Shown one piece after another: positions 23,467 through 36,700 of a DNA stretch of 64,000 nucleotides (positions are counted from its first letter, which is position 1; each line of letters begins with the position of its first letter). The notes under the pieces were generated by a model. It was not told the DNA's origin, did not search any database, and was given only the letters and a program-made list of their open reading frames with translations. The stretch comes from Actinernus sp. WN-2022 (lineage: Eukaryota; Cnidaria; Anthozoa; Actiniaria; Actinernidae), in assembly GCA_030867875.1 (NCBI GenBank), contig JAOWCC010000577.1:152884344-152948343 (forward strand), read 5' to 3'. Position numbers and translations under genes: made by a program.

Positions 23467-25373
23467 ACATTCGTTGCATGGGTTAACTCCTGTTGCCTCA
23501 CTAGTACTGGGGACTTTGCCGAAAAACGCGTGCTCCATGTGGGAAAATAAGGGGCTAAGCAAAGCCCACACGGTCGGTACAAAAGTTATAAAAGATTCGG
23601 GAGTCCTTACTTACAGACCCAGCCAACTACGTATACCATGTGTAGACATCTGGAACCGTATTTAGCCATTCTTAAGATTTGCGTAGGTGTAAGTGTCGTT
23701 TATGCAACAGAATTTACGCGTGTTGCATAAAACTTTTAAGGCCTGAACGTAAGTGGAAAATCGCACGTAAATTTACGGGACCTCTGGATGTTCCGTATAT
23801 TTAGGGTATCATATAAAACATTCATTTTGTTTGCTTTTTGTTTTATATGATACTTCAAATTCGTATTGTGACTTGCTTCTGAAGTGTTTCTAAACTCGTA
23901 CTTATAATTTGTTTGCCATTTAAGGATAATTAAATTACACTAACCTATAAATACATATTCGGGTAATTATATGGGTTGGAATAATTACGAATTTTTACAT
24001 AACGTGATTTAATAAAATATTCAGTTGGACTTCACTGATAAAGAATCCCATTGTTTTAGGGTTATGGTTTGTATTGTTTTAGGGGTAGGCTATTGTTTGG
24101 GTAATTTCAGGTTGCAAACGGTGAAGTCTGCCCCAAAATATTTGAAGTTCTTTCAGTAATATTGAATGCGTCTAGACGTATTTGGGAAAAGAAAACTTAT
24201 TGCATATTCTTAGTTCGTCTAGTATAAAAATAGGCACCCAATGGCTGCATGTGTTTACTGCATGCTATTATTAGGAATGAGATGCTGAGAGTGAGAAGAT
24301 AGATGGAATAATGCAAAATTTATTTACATATGCAGAAATTGTTATGCATCAAGGTTGGACCTTTGTTGACTGGGATTACGCAAATTGTCCCAAAAAATAT
24401 TGAGCACACTCTTTTTTCAAAAAATAAATAGAGCAAACAGCCTAACCCCTAGAACATGGATGATTTTGCCTTAGTATGTACACTGTTATCCACTTCTCAG
24501 TTGACAGAGCTTGCAGCCTAAGAACGGTATAGCATATTATTTCAGCGGCAGAATCATATTTCAGCTTGCCTGTTTGATGCCCATTTCAGACCACGTGACA
24601 GTTCTCTAGAGAATTGTACTTTTTTTCCAATACATTTCGTTTTGGTATACATAAAACAACAAAAATATTTTAGTCAAGGGAAAAGTCAAGCTGAATGGGT
24701 CTATTATAATTTTGAAAGCATATTAAAATTATAAGAAAAACTTAAAATGGCTTTCAAGGACACGAGTTAAAACAATTATGTAAGCTTAATTATTGGTACT
24801 AATCATGAGTAAAACGAATTAAAACGAATAAATGGTGTGCAAGGTCATGGTATCTTTAAGAACGATCATGCAGGTGTAATCGGCCCTTCTGTTGAGAATA
24901 TCGACCGAAAGGACCTAAAACTTGAAAGCATATTTCATAACCTTTCATTCCAGCGGTTTGACACACATTTTGAAAGCTGTATTTGTAAATCGTAAGAATC
25001 AAACTTCTTCGCGTTTGCCAGTCCTGGAAACGAGGTCATTCGAACTTGTCGCAAAGCACGATCGGAAGTGTTAACTGACATAGCACGACAGCAAAGTGTC
25101 TACTGGCTGTCTACTGGCTTCAAAGAAGCAGTAGACTGGCTTCAAAGAAGCAGTAGACACAAAAACGGGCACAAGACGCATTATGCGACTGGTCGAACAA
25201 AGTTTTCTTTGCCCAAATACGTCTAAACGCATTATGCGTCTTTAGTATAAAACGTTGATATTTGTCGCCAACCGTAATTGATTTAGTTTATTATTGACTA
25301 TTTATAATCTACAAAAACGTTATAGGTTTAAGACATATAACGAGATTTAATTTACCTTGTACGAAAAGCATCT
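23467..25373. other. No gene seen
   Basis: AT-rich sequence with short direct repeats (TACTGGCTTCAAAGAAGCAG near 25100-25160). No coding or RNA gene signal is recognised. Confidence 0.45.
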
Positions 25374-25493
25374 GGGCCCGGTTCCTGAAAGCCCGATTAG
25401 CGCTAATCCTGGATTAACTCTCAACAAAACATATTAGTTGTCATGGTAATTAACTCTGGATTAGCGCTAATCTGGCTTTCAGGAACCGTGCCC
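25374..25493. mobile_element. 120-bp fold-back MITE
   Basis: GGTTCCTGAAAGCC and GATTAGCGCTAATCC are mirrored by GGATTAGCGCTAATC and GGCTTTCAGGAACC. The inner motif TTAGCGCTAA is itself palindromic. Confidence 0.88.
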
Positions 25494-25849
25494 TGAGGAA
25501 CACGAAACTAACGATAATTCTTACAAAGAAGGTACAGTTGCTTGACCTAAAGATTATATAGGCTGTATAAAGAGAAACACGCGATAGCGATAAGTAGCTT
25601 GATTCATGTAAACTGATACTTTAACATTCATCATTTCTTCAATACTGTTTTCTGGAAATACAATTTAAGTACTGTTAGTATTCCAATATTTATATTTTTC
25701 ACTTAACCCACCGAACCTCTATTATATATAATATGACACAAAGTGTACTAAATTATTTATGCATGTTTAACTGTATTTGTTTATAAGAACCACTCACTCT
25801 ACGTGTGGCCTTAATGAACCCGTAAACCAACACGCAACTCGAACAGTTA

Positions 25850-26115
25850 CGAGAACACGAAGTACATTATATGTTTCATGCAACACCTGTAAGTGTACCC
25901 GTAACGGATTCTTAAGTGTCCCTCTTAAAGTGAACACTTAAGAGGAGGTTTTATGTAACCGGGCCCTGGCACTGAAATGTATGAAAGATGTGCTAACAGT
26001 CGCGTACCACATGTCCCTGTTGGATTCGAACCAACTACCTTATGGAAGGCATACCATTGGGATTGTGCGGTGTGGCGGGCTGTGTTGAGATGAACTCGAT
26101 GAATTGAACCAGACA
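25850..26115 (-). mobile_element. tRNA-like SINE remnant with hairpin
   Basis: On the minus strand GGTTCGAATCC at about 26030 is a consensus box B, but a convincing box A at the right distance is not seen. The following sequence contains a hairpin (CCTCTTAAGTGTTCACTTTAAGAGGG region, 25918-25948) and a CCCGGTTACATAAAACC end. A decayed SINE or tRNA-related repeat is the best reading. Confidence 0.45.
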
Positions 26116-29053
26116 TGATTCAGATCAGATGTACCGAGTATGAGATCGTAGTAACGCAACAATAAAAGGATATGACGCATTCAGTCCTGTTTGGACCTTT
26201 TGTTTCGGTTATGAAACCATAGAAACAGTTTAGTATGCAACATAAAGTGGTCTGGGTTCATGTAACTAAGGTGGGCCTTGATTCACTTTAAACGACAGTT
26301 GCTCTGTTCAGATATTTCACTGTTGATACCACTGTATTGCAGAACCCTAGTATAGTAACAAAATACTGATAACAGAAGTTAGAATTTACATACACATATT
26401 ATTATACATGTACAAAAATAAAAGAAGACATCAATTGGCTGGTTTAATCAACATATATCGTAATTCCAGGAACCGTCTAAGACCCCCCTATAAAAAAGAA
26501 ATTCCAGCTCCCTTGTCCATTTCATCTTGCCTTATAGCTGCCACAGTAATTAGCCTCCTCTGCAGGCATCTCTAGAAGAGGCTTTTGAAGAGGCTTAAGA
26601 AAACCGGGCATCCTGTGGTATAATGAGAGCAGATAGGAAATGACCCCTCTGCCCTGTGGAGGAAGCTAGCCACAGTTGTCTTACATGTATTTTAAAATTT
26701 CGTGGAATGAGACAATTATATATGATCTTCATTAAATATTCAGGCATGAAACTTTGTATGAATCAATGGCAAAAAAATTATGTTCATAATAAGGTTATAA
26801 TTTCAGAGCAGATACATGAACTGTAGTGTGTAGCAACTAAAGTTACATTATTTGAGATATTAGAAAATATCCATTAATATACCTTCTAATGATATATCCA
26901 TTGTTTTTCCAAACGTGTCAACTAGTTTGGCCCTAAATATTGTCACAGGAACAGCCATGAAGCAATACCTGCACTTCCAAAATGGCAACGTCTCTTGATG
27001 TACACAAAATTTGAATCCTTAAAAGGAAACAAAAACTCAAATTAAGTGTAAAGTACTTGCATGCATGCACACATAATTCATACTAGATCTATATGAAGCA
27101 CGTTAACACGAAAAAAGGCTTTGTTTGGCAACAAAGGCTCCTTTTGTGTTAACATATATATATATATATGCCTCAATTAACTTGCAAATAATTGAGTACT
27201 TTTCACTTTAAGAGATACATGTATTAATAATACTTTCCAGTTTTTCATTTAAAGAGAAAATGACAGTATCTGACGTTTCTGGACTTTGTATCCCAGAATT
27301 TCTTTGTCTGAGTCTGAAAAGACAAATTACTCCTAATCGATAGGAAACATGTCTATTGTTTCTGCTGTCAATTAAGTGCTAGCCAATCAGATCTTGCTAG
27401 ATTAGTTGAATATGTAATATTTATACTGAATATATTGAATATGTATAAGGGAAAGTGTTGGGATTATTCAGTTATATTACCTATCAATGTTAAGCCCAAG
27501 GGAGAGGGGGGGGGGGGGGGGGGGGGGGGGGGCAGGCAAGGGGTGGGATTTCCCACCCTCAGGACAACATGTTTGGTCAAAAATATGAAATATCTGCCCT
27601 GTCTTCCTTGTTTCCTATAAATAACCCCACCCTTGGGGTAGCCTTGCCTGGCAAATCCCCAACTATTGCTTCCCCTCAGGCTAAATATTGATAGGTGCAT
27701 TAGGATAGCTGGATGTAAATTAAATAAAGTAGGCTGTCCATGCATGGGGCTAGCTGATTAGAACCACCACATATTATGTGCTTGTACATAATTTAATGTA
27801 GTTCATTGCACTGCAAAACTAGCTATAGGCTGGAGGAGAGTACATTGTTTCGCCATGTAGCACATTGAAACCCATTAAAACCTTGAGAAATGCTATCACT
27901 TTGAAGTTTAGGTAACCCAATTTGAGACACATTATAAACTTTTGGGTTTTAGGAAGGAAGACCCATTCTTGTTAACATATATGTCTCATACAGATATAGG
28001 CATGCCTTTCTTCTTTTTTTAAAAGATATAGATTAATTAATATGAATTTTGGGAAAAAGTATTTGTCAGGCCTCTATGCATGATTATATGGTGTCAGAGC
28101 TACTTAAAGGGTACAGCCGTATACATGTATGGAGTGCGGAGGAACAGAACAGGGAGGAGGGAGAATTGGCAAAAACAAAAACAGGGAGGAGGGTGAAATG
28201 TCCAGAAAAACTAGGGAGGAGGAAGAATTTAGGATACAGGGAGGAGGGAGGAAATGGGATCTACATATTATATGCTATTGGGAGAAATTTTAAACCTCAC
28301 TAGGGAGGAGGGAGAAATGTTGAAAAAAAATAGGGAGGAGTGAGATTTCACTACCCGTTCCTCTCCACTCTGTATGTACAATGTATACATGTATATCATT
28401 TATCTTTTCAACTTTTCACGTGGCAGTGGTATTAGCTTGAAAGCTTATGCTCCTCTAACCACCGCAAACTTCATTATCTAATCTGTTCTTCATATAAGTA
28501 ATCTTGTAATTCTCTAGTTGTCAAACTATTGTGTACAACTTGCTTCTGATGTGTAAATAAAATGAAACTGAAATATGTACATGATGTAGGTATAACCACA
28601 TACTTTAATGATCTCCACCAGCCCATATAAATTAGCCATATCGATCAGTTTTAAGCTATGGCCAGGGCTGTCAATAACTTTTTAAGCACCCAGTCCTTAC
28701 ATGTATGATACTGCACCCATAATATTTGCTTTACTTGGTTAGCAAATTTAATTGAACATAGCAACCATCACCTGTAACATTGAGTGAGCTCATCTGCGAC
28801 AGGTTTATGGGTTATTGCCCTTATTGACAGCCGATGGCCATGTAAATTTATAGACCATAAGTATATATCAATGCAATATTCAGGAAATACTGCAGTTTTA
28901 TAATTTTACACTGTCTGGTGACAGCAATTAAAGATCGAGCATTCACTCACTGGTTAGCAAATATGAGAAAATCAACCTTGTCAGATAAAAAAGCATACAA
29001 ATACAAGTTTACAAATGTTTGAAATTTGAGTACCATACAGTAGCTTTTATATT
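26116..29053. repeat. No gene seen; simple repeats
   Basis: It holds a (TA)n run near 27152-27168, a G-run of about 26 near 27507-27532, and degenerate GGGAGGAGGG units spread over 28120-28350. The G-rich units could form quadruplexes. No coding exon is recognised. Confidence 0.5.
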
Positions 29054-29233
29054 AGAGCATATTTCTTATGAGTGGGACAAACTACAGCACGGTTACCGTA
29101 CTGCATGCCATGATGTTGAAATGGTTTCCAGACCTATTGTTTTTGTCTTGCTGATTCAATCAAATCGCAGAGTTGCAGCACAGCACGGTTACGGACATGC
29201 CGTAGTTTGTCCCACTCATACAAAATCTGCTCT
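29054..29233. mobile_element. 180-bp fold-back MITE
   Basis: The inverted ends share AGAGCA and ATGAGTGGGACAAACTAC. Between them are two copies of CAGCACGGTTAC. It is non-coding. Confidence 0.82.
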
Positions 29234-29302
29234 AGGAGTTCAGTTTCAGTTCAATTTCACTGAAATAACAGAACTTTATTTGAAATCAGTCAGCCATTGC
29301 CC

Positions 29303-30460
29303 TTAAAGTGGATATGAAGCGAAAATTAAGTTGAGCTAAAGTTAAAATGCTTTCGAAATGAGGAATAATGACATTTGTCAACATCTCATCTCATTTCAGA
29401 GATATTCAGGTTTTTGTAATATGCAAATGAGATGACATATGACATCATATTGTTTGCACAGCCTTGGAGACGAATCACAAAATGAAGAATATCTCTACAA
29501 ATATTGGGTAAAAACAATTGACACTTTGCACATGTGTGGTACGAAGGAAAATACACGTCATTATGCAAATTAGGATGTTACCATGGTAACACTCTAGGCC
29601 CCAGGCTCCTTCAATGAGGAAATAATTTTCCTAATTTCTCCTTTGCCAAACACATTTTTTTCTACTGTTGGCATATCAGAAGGTTTGTAACAGTGTAGGC
29701 ATTGTATGTGAGTGGCTTAAAGTAAATTATTTTCTGTAACAGAGATAAAAACTACAATTTTATGTTCAAGGTGAAAGGAGCCTGGGGCCAAGAGTGTTTC
29801 CATGGCAACATCATGATTTCAACAGTGATGTGTGTTTTCCTTAGTACCACACATGTGCAAAGTTTCAATTGTTTTTACCCACTATTTGCGGATATATTCT
29901 TCATTTTGTGATATTCTTCATTTTGTGATTGTCTTCATGGCTGTGTCAACCTTATGACATCACAGACCATCTAATTTACATATTCCAGAAACCTTAATAT
30001 ATCTGGAACAAGATGAGATATTGACAAACAGAAAACGAAATTCTAACTCATTTCGAAAGAACTTTCAAGTGAGATCTTAATTTTAATGATGAAATTTCGC
30101 TTCAGTAGCACTTTACGCAACTTAATTTTTGCAACAAGGAAATAAATTGGAATTTTATGTTCAAGGTGAAAGGGGCATGGGAGTTTCCATGGCAACACCA
30201 TAATTTCCACAATGATGTGTACTTTTCAGTGTCATACATGTGCAAAGTTTCAGTAATTTTTATTCAATATTTGCAGAGGTAATTTGTCTCCAGGCTGTGC
30301 AAACAATATGATGTCATAGGTCATCTCATTTGCATATATTACAAAAACCTGAATATCTCTGAAATGAGATGAGATGTTGACAAACAGAAAATGTCATTAT
30401 TCCTCATTTTGAAAGCATTTTAACATTAGATCAACTTAATTTTCGCTTCATATGCACGTT
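29303..30460. mobile_element. Long fold-back element with duplicated right arm
   Basis: The left arm (29303-29610) begins ATATGAAGCGAAAATTAAG. It is matched in inverse by 30163-30460 and, more diverged, by 29765-30110. The element therefore has two right arms in tandem and one left arm. Shared inner words include TGCAAATGAGATGA and ACACATGTGCAAAGTTTCA. It is non-coding. Confidence 0.82.
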
Positions 30461-30575
30461 AAATAAGCTACCTGAGCTCAGTCTCACTTTTGTGAATCAT
30501 GCATTTCAAAGGTTTTAATGCTAATCCCAACATTTTAAAGTTTAGGAACATTTCTTAAAACACAATACATTATTG

Positions 30576-31031
30576 TAAGGGGGCACTTAGGGACTCAGGG
30601 TCATAAAGTATATTGAGGGTGGGCTGGAAAAATCAAATATTCCTAAAAATCGTTTTTTCATGGCCCCCACCCTTGAAGCCAGTTGCACAGAATTGATTAG
30701 CCCCCCACACACACAACCACCATTTATATCATCCTAGAGGGAAACATTAGAAACATGTGGAGACTTCTTTCAAAGCCAAACGTAGGCTGTAAACCCCTTG
30801 TTTACCTCTAATTATCCCTCATTCACCCGAAAAGTTTGGAAATCTAAGACCTCTGAAATGACATTTCCTGCACTTTGAGACCACTTTGAAGCAAATTAAG
30901 GCATGACCCACCCCTGGTGTAGTGCATGATTTTTCTTGGCCCATCCCTTTTTCCATGTTGAAAAATAGTGACCCACCCCCTCTTTTTTACCAGCCCACCC
31001 CCACCCCCCATACTTTATGACCAGTCCCTTA
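30576..31031. mobile_element. TIR element with TAAGGGACT ends
   Basis: The left end has GGTCATAAAGTATATTGAGGG, GTGGGCTGG; the right end is the inverse with a C-rich expansion. The interior contains pyrimidine-rich CCCACCCC stretches. It is non-coding. Confidence 0.72.
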
Positions 31032-33442
31032 TACATAGGCGAGAATGTTGTAACTTTGCATGAAGATTAAGAAAGCTAGACCGACTGACCTTTAATGACT
31101 TGACCAACTGAGGATCTATGCTGGGATATTGCATGTGTTCTATTAAGGGTGGTATCCACATGTTATACAGTATTTTTGTATCTTGGGGGAACTACAAATG
31201 TATATAAATGTAGGTCGGAAGAAGTGATTAAGTATACTTACCATATATCATGCAATTAATGAACATCATGTGTACAACAAGACTTAAACCATAGGGATCC
31301 CAAATGAGCAGAACCAACACATGTATACATGTAATTATAAGTTATACCATGGCATGAGGAGTATTAGTGATTTTTATAATATACAAGCTAAGAAATTTCT
31401 GTCATTTGATTGGTTGAGAGCAGTAGTATTTCAGCATAATTTGTAATACTTACATGTAATAATAATAATAACGGCTTTATTTACCGAGGGTAGTACGTAA
31501 TAGTGTTAATTACACTAATAAACTTGTAGCTCTCTAAATCTAAATATCATTACACTAATAACATAATTATACAAATGAGACATATACTAGATTTGAAATG
31601 TGCAAAAATTAAGTTAAAAATTTAAAAGCTATACATAATACATGTATATAAAACTCAGTTTACTATACATGTGATCATGTAAGTATTACAAACCCATATA
31701 TGGTAGCTGTTGCCATATTTGGACATCATGTTACCAGTGTCTTTTCGATCTTGTCTTAAAAAATGCCAGACATGTTTACCCGAAAGTGCAAAGTGAAAAT
31801 CTTGGAAAAGCAAGCTTAAAACAAGCAAATATGCAGAACTGACAATTTACAAAAGTGTAGAATCACGTTGTTGAGATACCTGTTGCAAAATCTTTGTGAA
31901 AGACTCGAGCATACATGTACATGTAGTTTAGTTTTCGGGTCCTTGAACAAGAAATCCCCAGCATGGTGGGATCTCCAATAAGGAATCACACAAGACTTTA
32001 ACTTGATAAAAAACTTTAAAAAATACAAGGAAATGGACCAAATAAATGTGTAAGTTTTCTATTCTTTCAGATCTTTGTTATTGTTTTGCATGCCTTTTTT
32101 TAACTCGTGGATGTGCACTAGTGCAGAACACGAGATATTGGAGTGGGTCAGTAGCTAATTTATCTGTCTTAGCATGACTCCATGATATGAGTTTGTTGGT
32201 TTTAGATGCATGCACACCAAGCAGTGAGGGGATTGCCTAAAAAAATTCTTAGCTCGTATTATAAACATTAAATAGCATGGTTTGTACATGATATTTGGCA
32301 TAAATACTACTCGTAAGATTTCATAATTCCCTGTAATTTCACTCACCGGCCGCTTGAAATTACAAGGAATTATGAAATCTCTCTTGTGGTATTTAAATAC
32401 CACTACAAACTATGCTATTACTATTACAAATTTCCCTGCGAGCCGAGGGAAGATTTGTGGAAGTACAGGGGCTGCAGGCTGAGGGACTTTTACAAATCCT
32501 CCCAAGGCACGAGGGGCAATTTAAATCACTAATACCCGAAATGCCATGGTATATTAAGTTTGTTATACTATGATCACCAAGGAACGAAACAAATCTCCGA
32601 GAAGTTTAGTTTTCTCTGCCAAATTAAAGAAGTTGTAGTTGAGTTGCTTTTGAAAATGTTTTGTTTAATGCTTGACTGAGTGCCATTGATTGAATGACTC
32701 TGGCATCCCCTGGGGACAATCATGTTTTTGAGAAGAATAACACTACAATACAATGTAATTATGCAGTTGACTCAATATTCAAAGAGCATGCAAGGATTTT
32801 AATTACGTCACGTTTATTGTCTTAAGTATCCCACATTGAAGAAGCGGGTTTGAGAAATGAAGAGAAGAATGTGCAGATTGAAATAGGTCATCCCACATAG
32901 ATTACATTGAAGGTTATGAGGACAGGTCAGTTGAGATTTGATTTTCTCACCTGGAAGCGCAGGGCTACTTGTGCTGAAGGGGAGCAGGAGTTGATGCTTT
33001 TGACCCTCTCATGCCCAGCCTGCATTCTCTTCAAATGTCCCTCATTACATATGCAGGGAAATTTAGAAATATGCATCGTCTCAAGACAATGCATATTATT
33101 TCTGAATATCCCTGCATGCATAATGATGGCAATTTCGAAGACAATGGCCCTGACTAAATTTCCCTGTCATTAGTGGTTTAAATGTGCCTCGGAGAACAAA
33201 AGAATCAAAGGCGACCATGGTATAACATAACATATACCACATATTCATGGATAAATAGAATTAGTGTATGCATGTACAGTAAACTTAAATTGGGAACAAC
33301 TTTAGAATACCTGGCCAATAAAACTTGGGAGTCAATTAGCTACTGGCTACATACATACAATTGCATAGTGTAGAGATGGCTACATGACTACGTGGCTAAG
33401 TACTTGGCTAAGTGGCTACATGGCAGAATAATTATAGAATAC
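31032..33442. other. No gene seen; one hairpin
   Basis: A (TAA)n run near 31459-31474 next to CGGCTTTATTTACC resembles a LINE/SINE tail. A 68-nt stem-loop lies at 33051-33118. No coding signal is seen; the ORFs are short and lack motifs. Confidence 0.45.
33051..33118. other. 68-nt near-perfect stem-loop
   Basis: The 5' arm TGCAGGGAAATTTAGAAATA pairs with the 3' arm ending TCTGAATATCCCTGCA. There are few mismatches, a short bulge and a small loop near TCTCAAGA. The size would fit a pre-miRNA or a tiny MITE; nothing shows expression. Confidence 0.5.
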
Positions 33443-33447
33443 CCCGC

Positions 33448-33591
33448 TAGAGAGAGATGTGGTCTACCTGTGTAGAGACTGGGACTAGCCCGGTCAGACC
33501 CCGTTCGTAGTTGTTTGTAGTCGTTCATCATTCCGTTTGTTACACCCGAATAAATCATCTTTTAACAAGGAAATGGATGAACTCCTATCTA
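33448..33591 (+). repeat. 5' LTR (144 bp)
   Basis: It begins TAGAGAGAGATGTGG and ends CTCCTATCTA, so the termini are TAGA...TCTA. It matches 38723-38866 with one difference (position 9). CCCGC lies immediately outside on both sides. It contains AATAAA near 33550. At 144 bp it is very short for this class. Confidence 0.92.
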
Positions 33592-33604
33592 TGATGAACG
33601 ACTA
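33591..33604 (+). promoter_or_regulatory. Self-complementary primer-binding site
   Basis: ATGATGAACGACTA directly after the 5' LTR is the exact reverse complement of TAGTCGTTCATCAT inside the LTR (33518-33531), 14 of 14 bases. This is the arrangement of Tf1/sushi-type self-priming, in which the 5' end of the RNA primes its own reverse transcription. A tRNA primer was not looked for by search. Confidence 0.75.
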
Positions 33605-33789
33605 ACCATCTTTGGAAAACTACGAGGGAAACCAAGCCATAAACGGAGACAACTGGCACAAAACGACAGGAAAACGTCGACGAAACGTAACGGCCGCCAT
33701 CTTGGATTTCACCGCGACTGAAATCTTAGATTCTACGCGACTTTCGACGAGTCAAAGGCGCATCACAGGTCAACCAAACCTCAAGCACG

Positions 33790-36700
33790 ATGCCAAAACA
33801 CAAGTGCCCCTTCCCAGATTGTGACTACGAGACCGAAGACGTTGGAGACGAGCTCGCAGCAGTACTTATCTCCGTCCACGCGAAGGGAGTCCACACGAGT
33901 ACTCCAGCCCACGGCCCCCCTAATCAAACGGCAAGAATCGAGAAAATACGCCGACCAACAATATCGAGCGCTGGAACGAGCGAAGAATGGTCCTATTTTA
34001 CGACACGCTGGGGGGACTACGTCGAAGCAACGAAAGTACAAGGCAAAGATAAGGTGATTCAACTTCTCGAATGTTGCGACGAACAACTCAGGAAAGATCT
34101 GACACGCAATGCAGGTGGCTCCCTGACGAATAAACCTACAGAGGAGGTCCTAGAGGCAATTAAAAAGCTCGCCGTCCGAGAGGAAAATGCAATGGTGGCC
34201 AGAGTTCAACTCCACAACATGAGACAAGACAGGGACGAGACAATAAGAAGCTTCGGCGCACGCCTCCGCGGCCAAGCCGGTGTATGTAAATTTCTCATCA
34301 CGTGCCATAGCTGCAACACTGACGTCAACTTCACCGAGAATGTCCTCCGAGACGTCGTCACCCGGGGCCTAGTGGACGACGAAATCCAACTAGACCTACT
34401 TGGAGAGAAAAACCAAGACATGTCATTAGAAGAAGTCTTACAATATGTAGAGGCCAAGGAATCTGGCAAACGGTCAGCAGCGCGCCTCCTTCAAACCCAA
34501 GGCGCTGAGGCAATGCGAAGCCAATACCGAAAGCAGCAGAACCCCAATAGAAAGCCCAATGACAAACCAAACGACAAGCCCAATATCGAAGCCTGCAACC
34601 ACTGCGGTAAACCAGGCCATGGCCACATAACCCCTGCCAAACATCGAGAGCAAAAGTGTCCGGCTTTCGGCACCATCTGCCAACTATGCGGCCGCCCAAA
34701 CCACTTTGCGACTGCATGTCATAGCAAAAACAAACCCTTCCAACCGAGACCCCACACCACAGCCAGAGTGGGCAGACAAGCAGAAGGTGCCATCTTTGAC
34801 AATCTATGCAACATCACCAGCGGAGACCATGCTATCTATGGCATCACCCTAGACCACCACCTATACAACAACATGAATGATTGCTGGATCCAACGTCCAT
34901 CCAAGCCACAGCCACACATCTCGCTTAACGCCACCATCCACCCACAAGACTACGTAGCCCTTGGATACAAACCAGTTACTGACGCACTCAAGTCCATACA
35001 GCTACAAGCAATGGCAGACACAGGCTGCCAAAGCTGCCTGGTTAGCTTGAGCATCATTCGCCGCCTCGGATTAAGTGAAGCAGACCTAATTCCGGTCACC
35101 ACCCGTATGCGTGCAGCCAACAACAGCGGCATAAGGATCCTCGGCGCCATTATCCTACGATTGACAGGCACAACTGAACCCGGACAGCACCTAGAGACAA
35201 GGCAGATCGCATACGTCACCAACGACTCAGACCGCCTATTCATAAGCCGAGAGGCCTGTCAGGAATTAGGAATCATCTCAGAACGATTCCCAACAGTGGG
35301 AGAGACGCCCCCCCTTCAACACAACCACACCGTCACCATGTCAAATGTATCAGCAGACCAAGCAAACCAACAGCCCAAACTACAGGCATGTGACTGCTCG
35401 CGACGCCAGATGCCACCTCCAAAGCCGACTGCGCCCCCCTTCCCAGCAACAGAGGCCAACCGGGAACGCATACAAGATTGGCTCCTTGACCTTTACAAGT
35501 CAAGCACATTCAATACATGCGAACACCAACAGCTTCCCCTCATGGACGGTCCTCCCATGCGACTCATGGTGGACCCGGATGCAGAGCCTGTGGCCCACCA
35601 TACCCCAATCCCAGTCCCACTCCACTGGCAAGAGGCGGTAAAAGCTGGACTCGATCAAGACGTTGCCATCGGCGTCCTGGAGCCCGTGCCAGTTGGAGAT
35701 CCGGTGACATGGTGCCACCGCATGGTCATCTGCCCGAAGAAGAATGGTAAACCACGTCGCACCGTAGACTTCCAGTCTCTCAACCTTCACGCTACACGAG
35801 AGACTCACCACACCCAGAGCCCGTTTCACCAAGCACGCTCAGTGCCCCACAACAAGAAAAAAACAGTGTTTGATTGCTGGAACGGATATCACAGTGTTCC
35901 CCTACACAAAGACGACCGCCACCTTACCACATTTATTACCCCGTGGGGACGGTACCGATACAACACAGCCCCCCAGGGATACATCGCGTCTGGAGACGGG
36001 TACTCTCGAAGATTTGATGAGATTGTCTCCCATATCCCTGATAAGACCAAATGTATTGATGACACCCTACTGTGGGCAGACGACATCACCAGCAGTTTCC
36101 ACCAAGCAGTCAACTGGCTAGACATATGTGGGCGACACGGAATAACTCTCAACCCCGACAAGTTTGCATTTGCAGCCGACACAGTCGAGTTCGCAGGGTT
36201 TGAGATCACACTCGACAGCGTGCGCCCATGCGCAAAATATCTCGATGCAATCCGCCACTTCCCCACCCCAAGCAACACCACTGACATGCGCTCGTGGTTC
36301 GGCCTGGTCAACCAGGTCTCATATGCATTTGCAGCAACTGAACGCATGCTCCCATTCCGTGAGTCGCTGAAACCGGGTACTTCATTCCTGTGGAACGATG
36401 AGCTCAACCGTCTATTTGAAGAATCCAAATCAGCCATCATCTCCGACATTGAAGACGGCGTCCGTATCTTTGACAAATCAAAGCCAACATGTCTGGCCAC
36501 TGACTGGTCTAAAACCGGTATTGGTTACTGGCTCTTCCAGAAACACTGCCAGTGCTCCTCCACAGAGCCCTTTTGCTGCCGCAGCGGCTGGAAGGTGACA
36601 CTAGTGGGTAGTCGCTTCACCCATGCAGCAGAGTCACGCTATGCCCCCATAGAAGGTGAAGCCCTAGCTGTCGCTGATGCCCTTGACAAGGCACGCTTCT

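Noticed and set aside
35889..36500. Minus-strand ORFs of up to 203 codons within gag-pol
   Set aside because: Shadow frames of the GC-richer retrotransposon gene; no motifs, and the plus frame is unambiguous.
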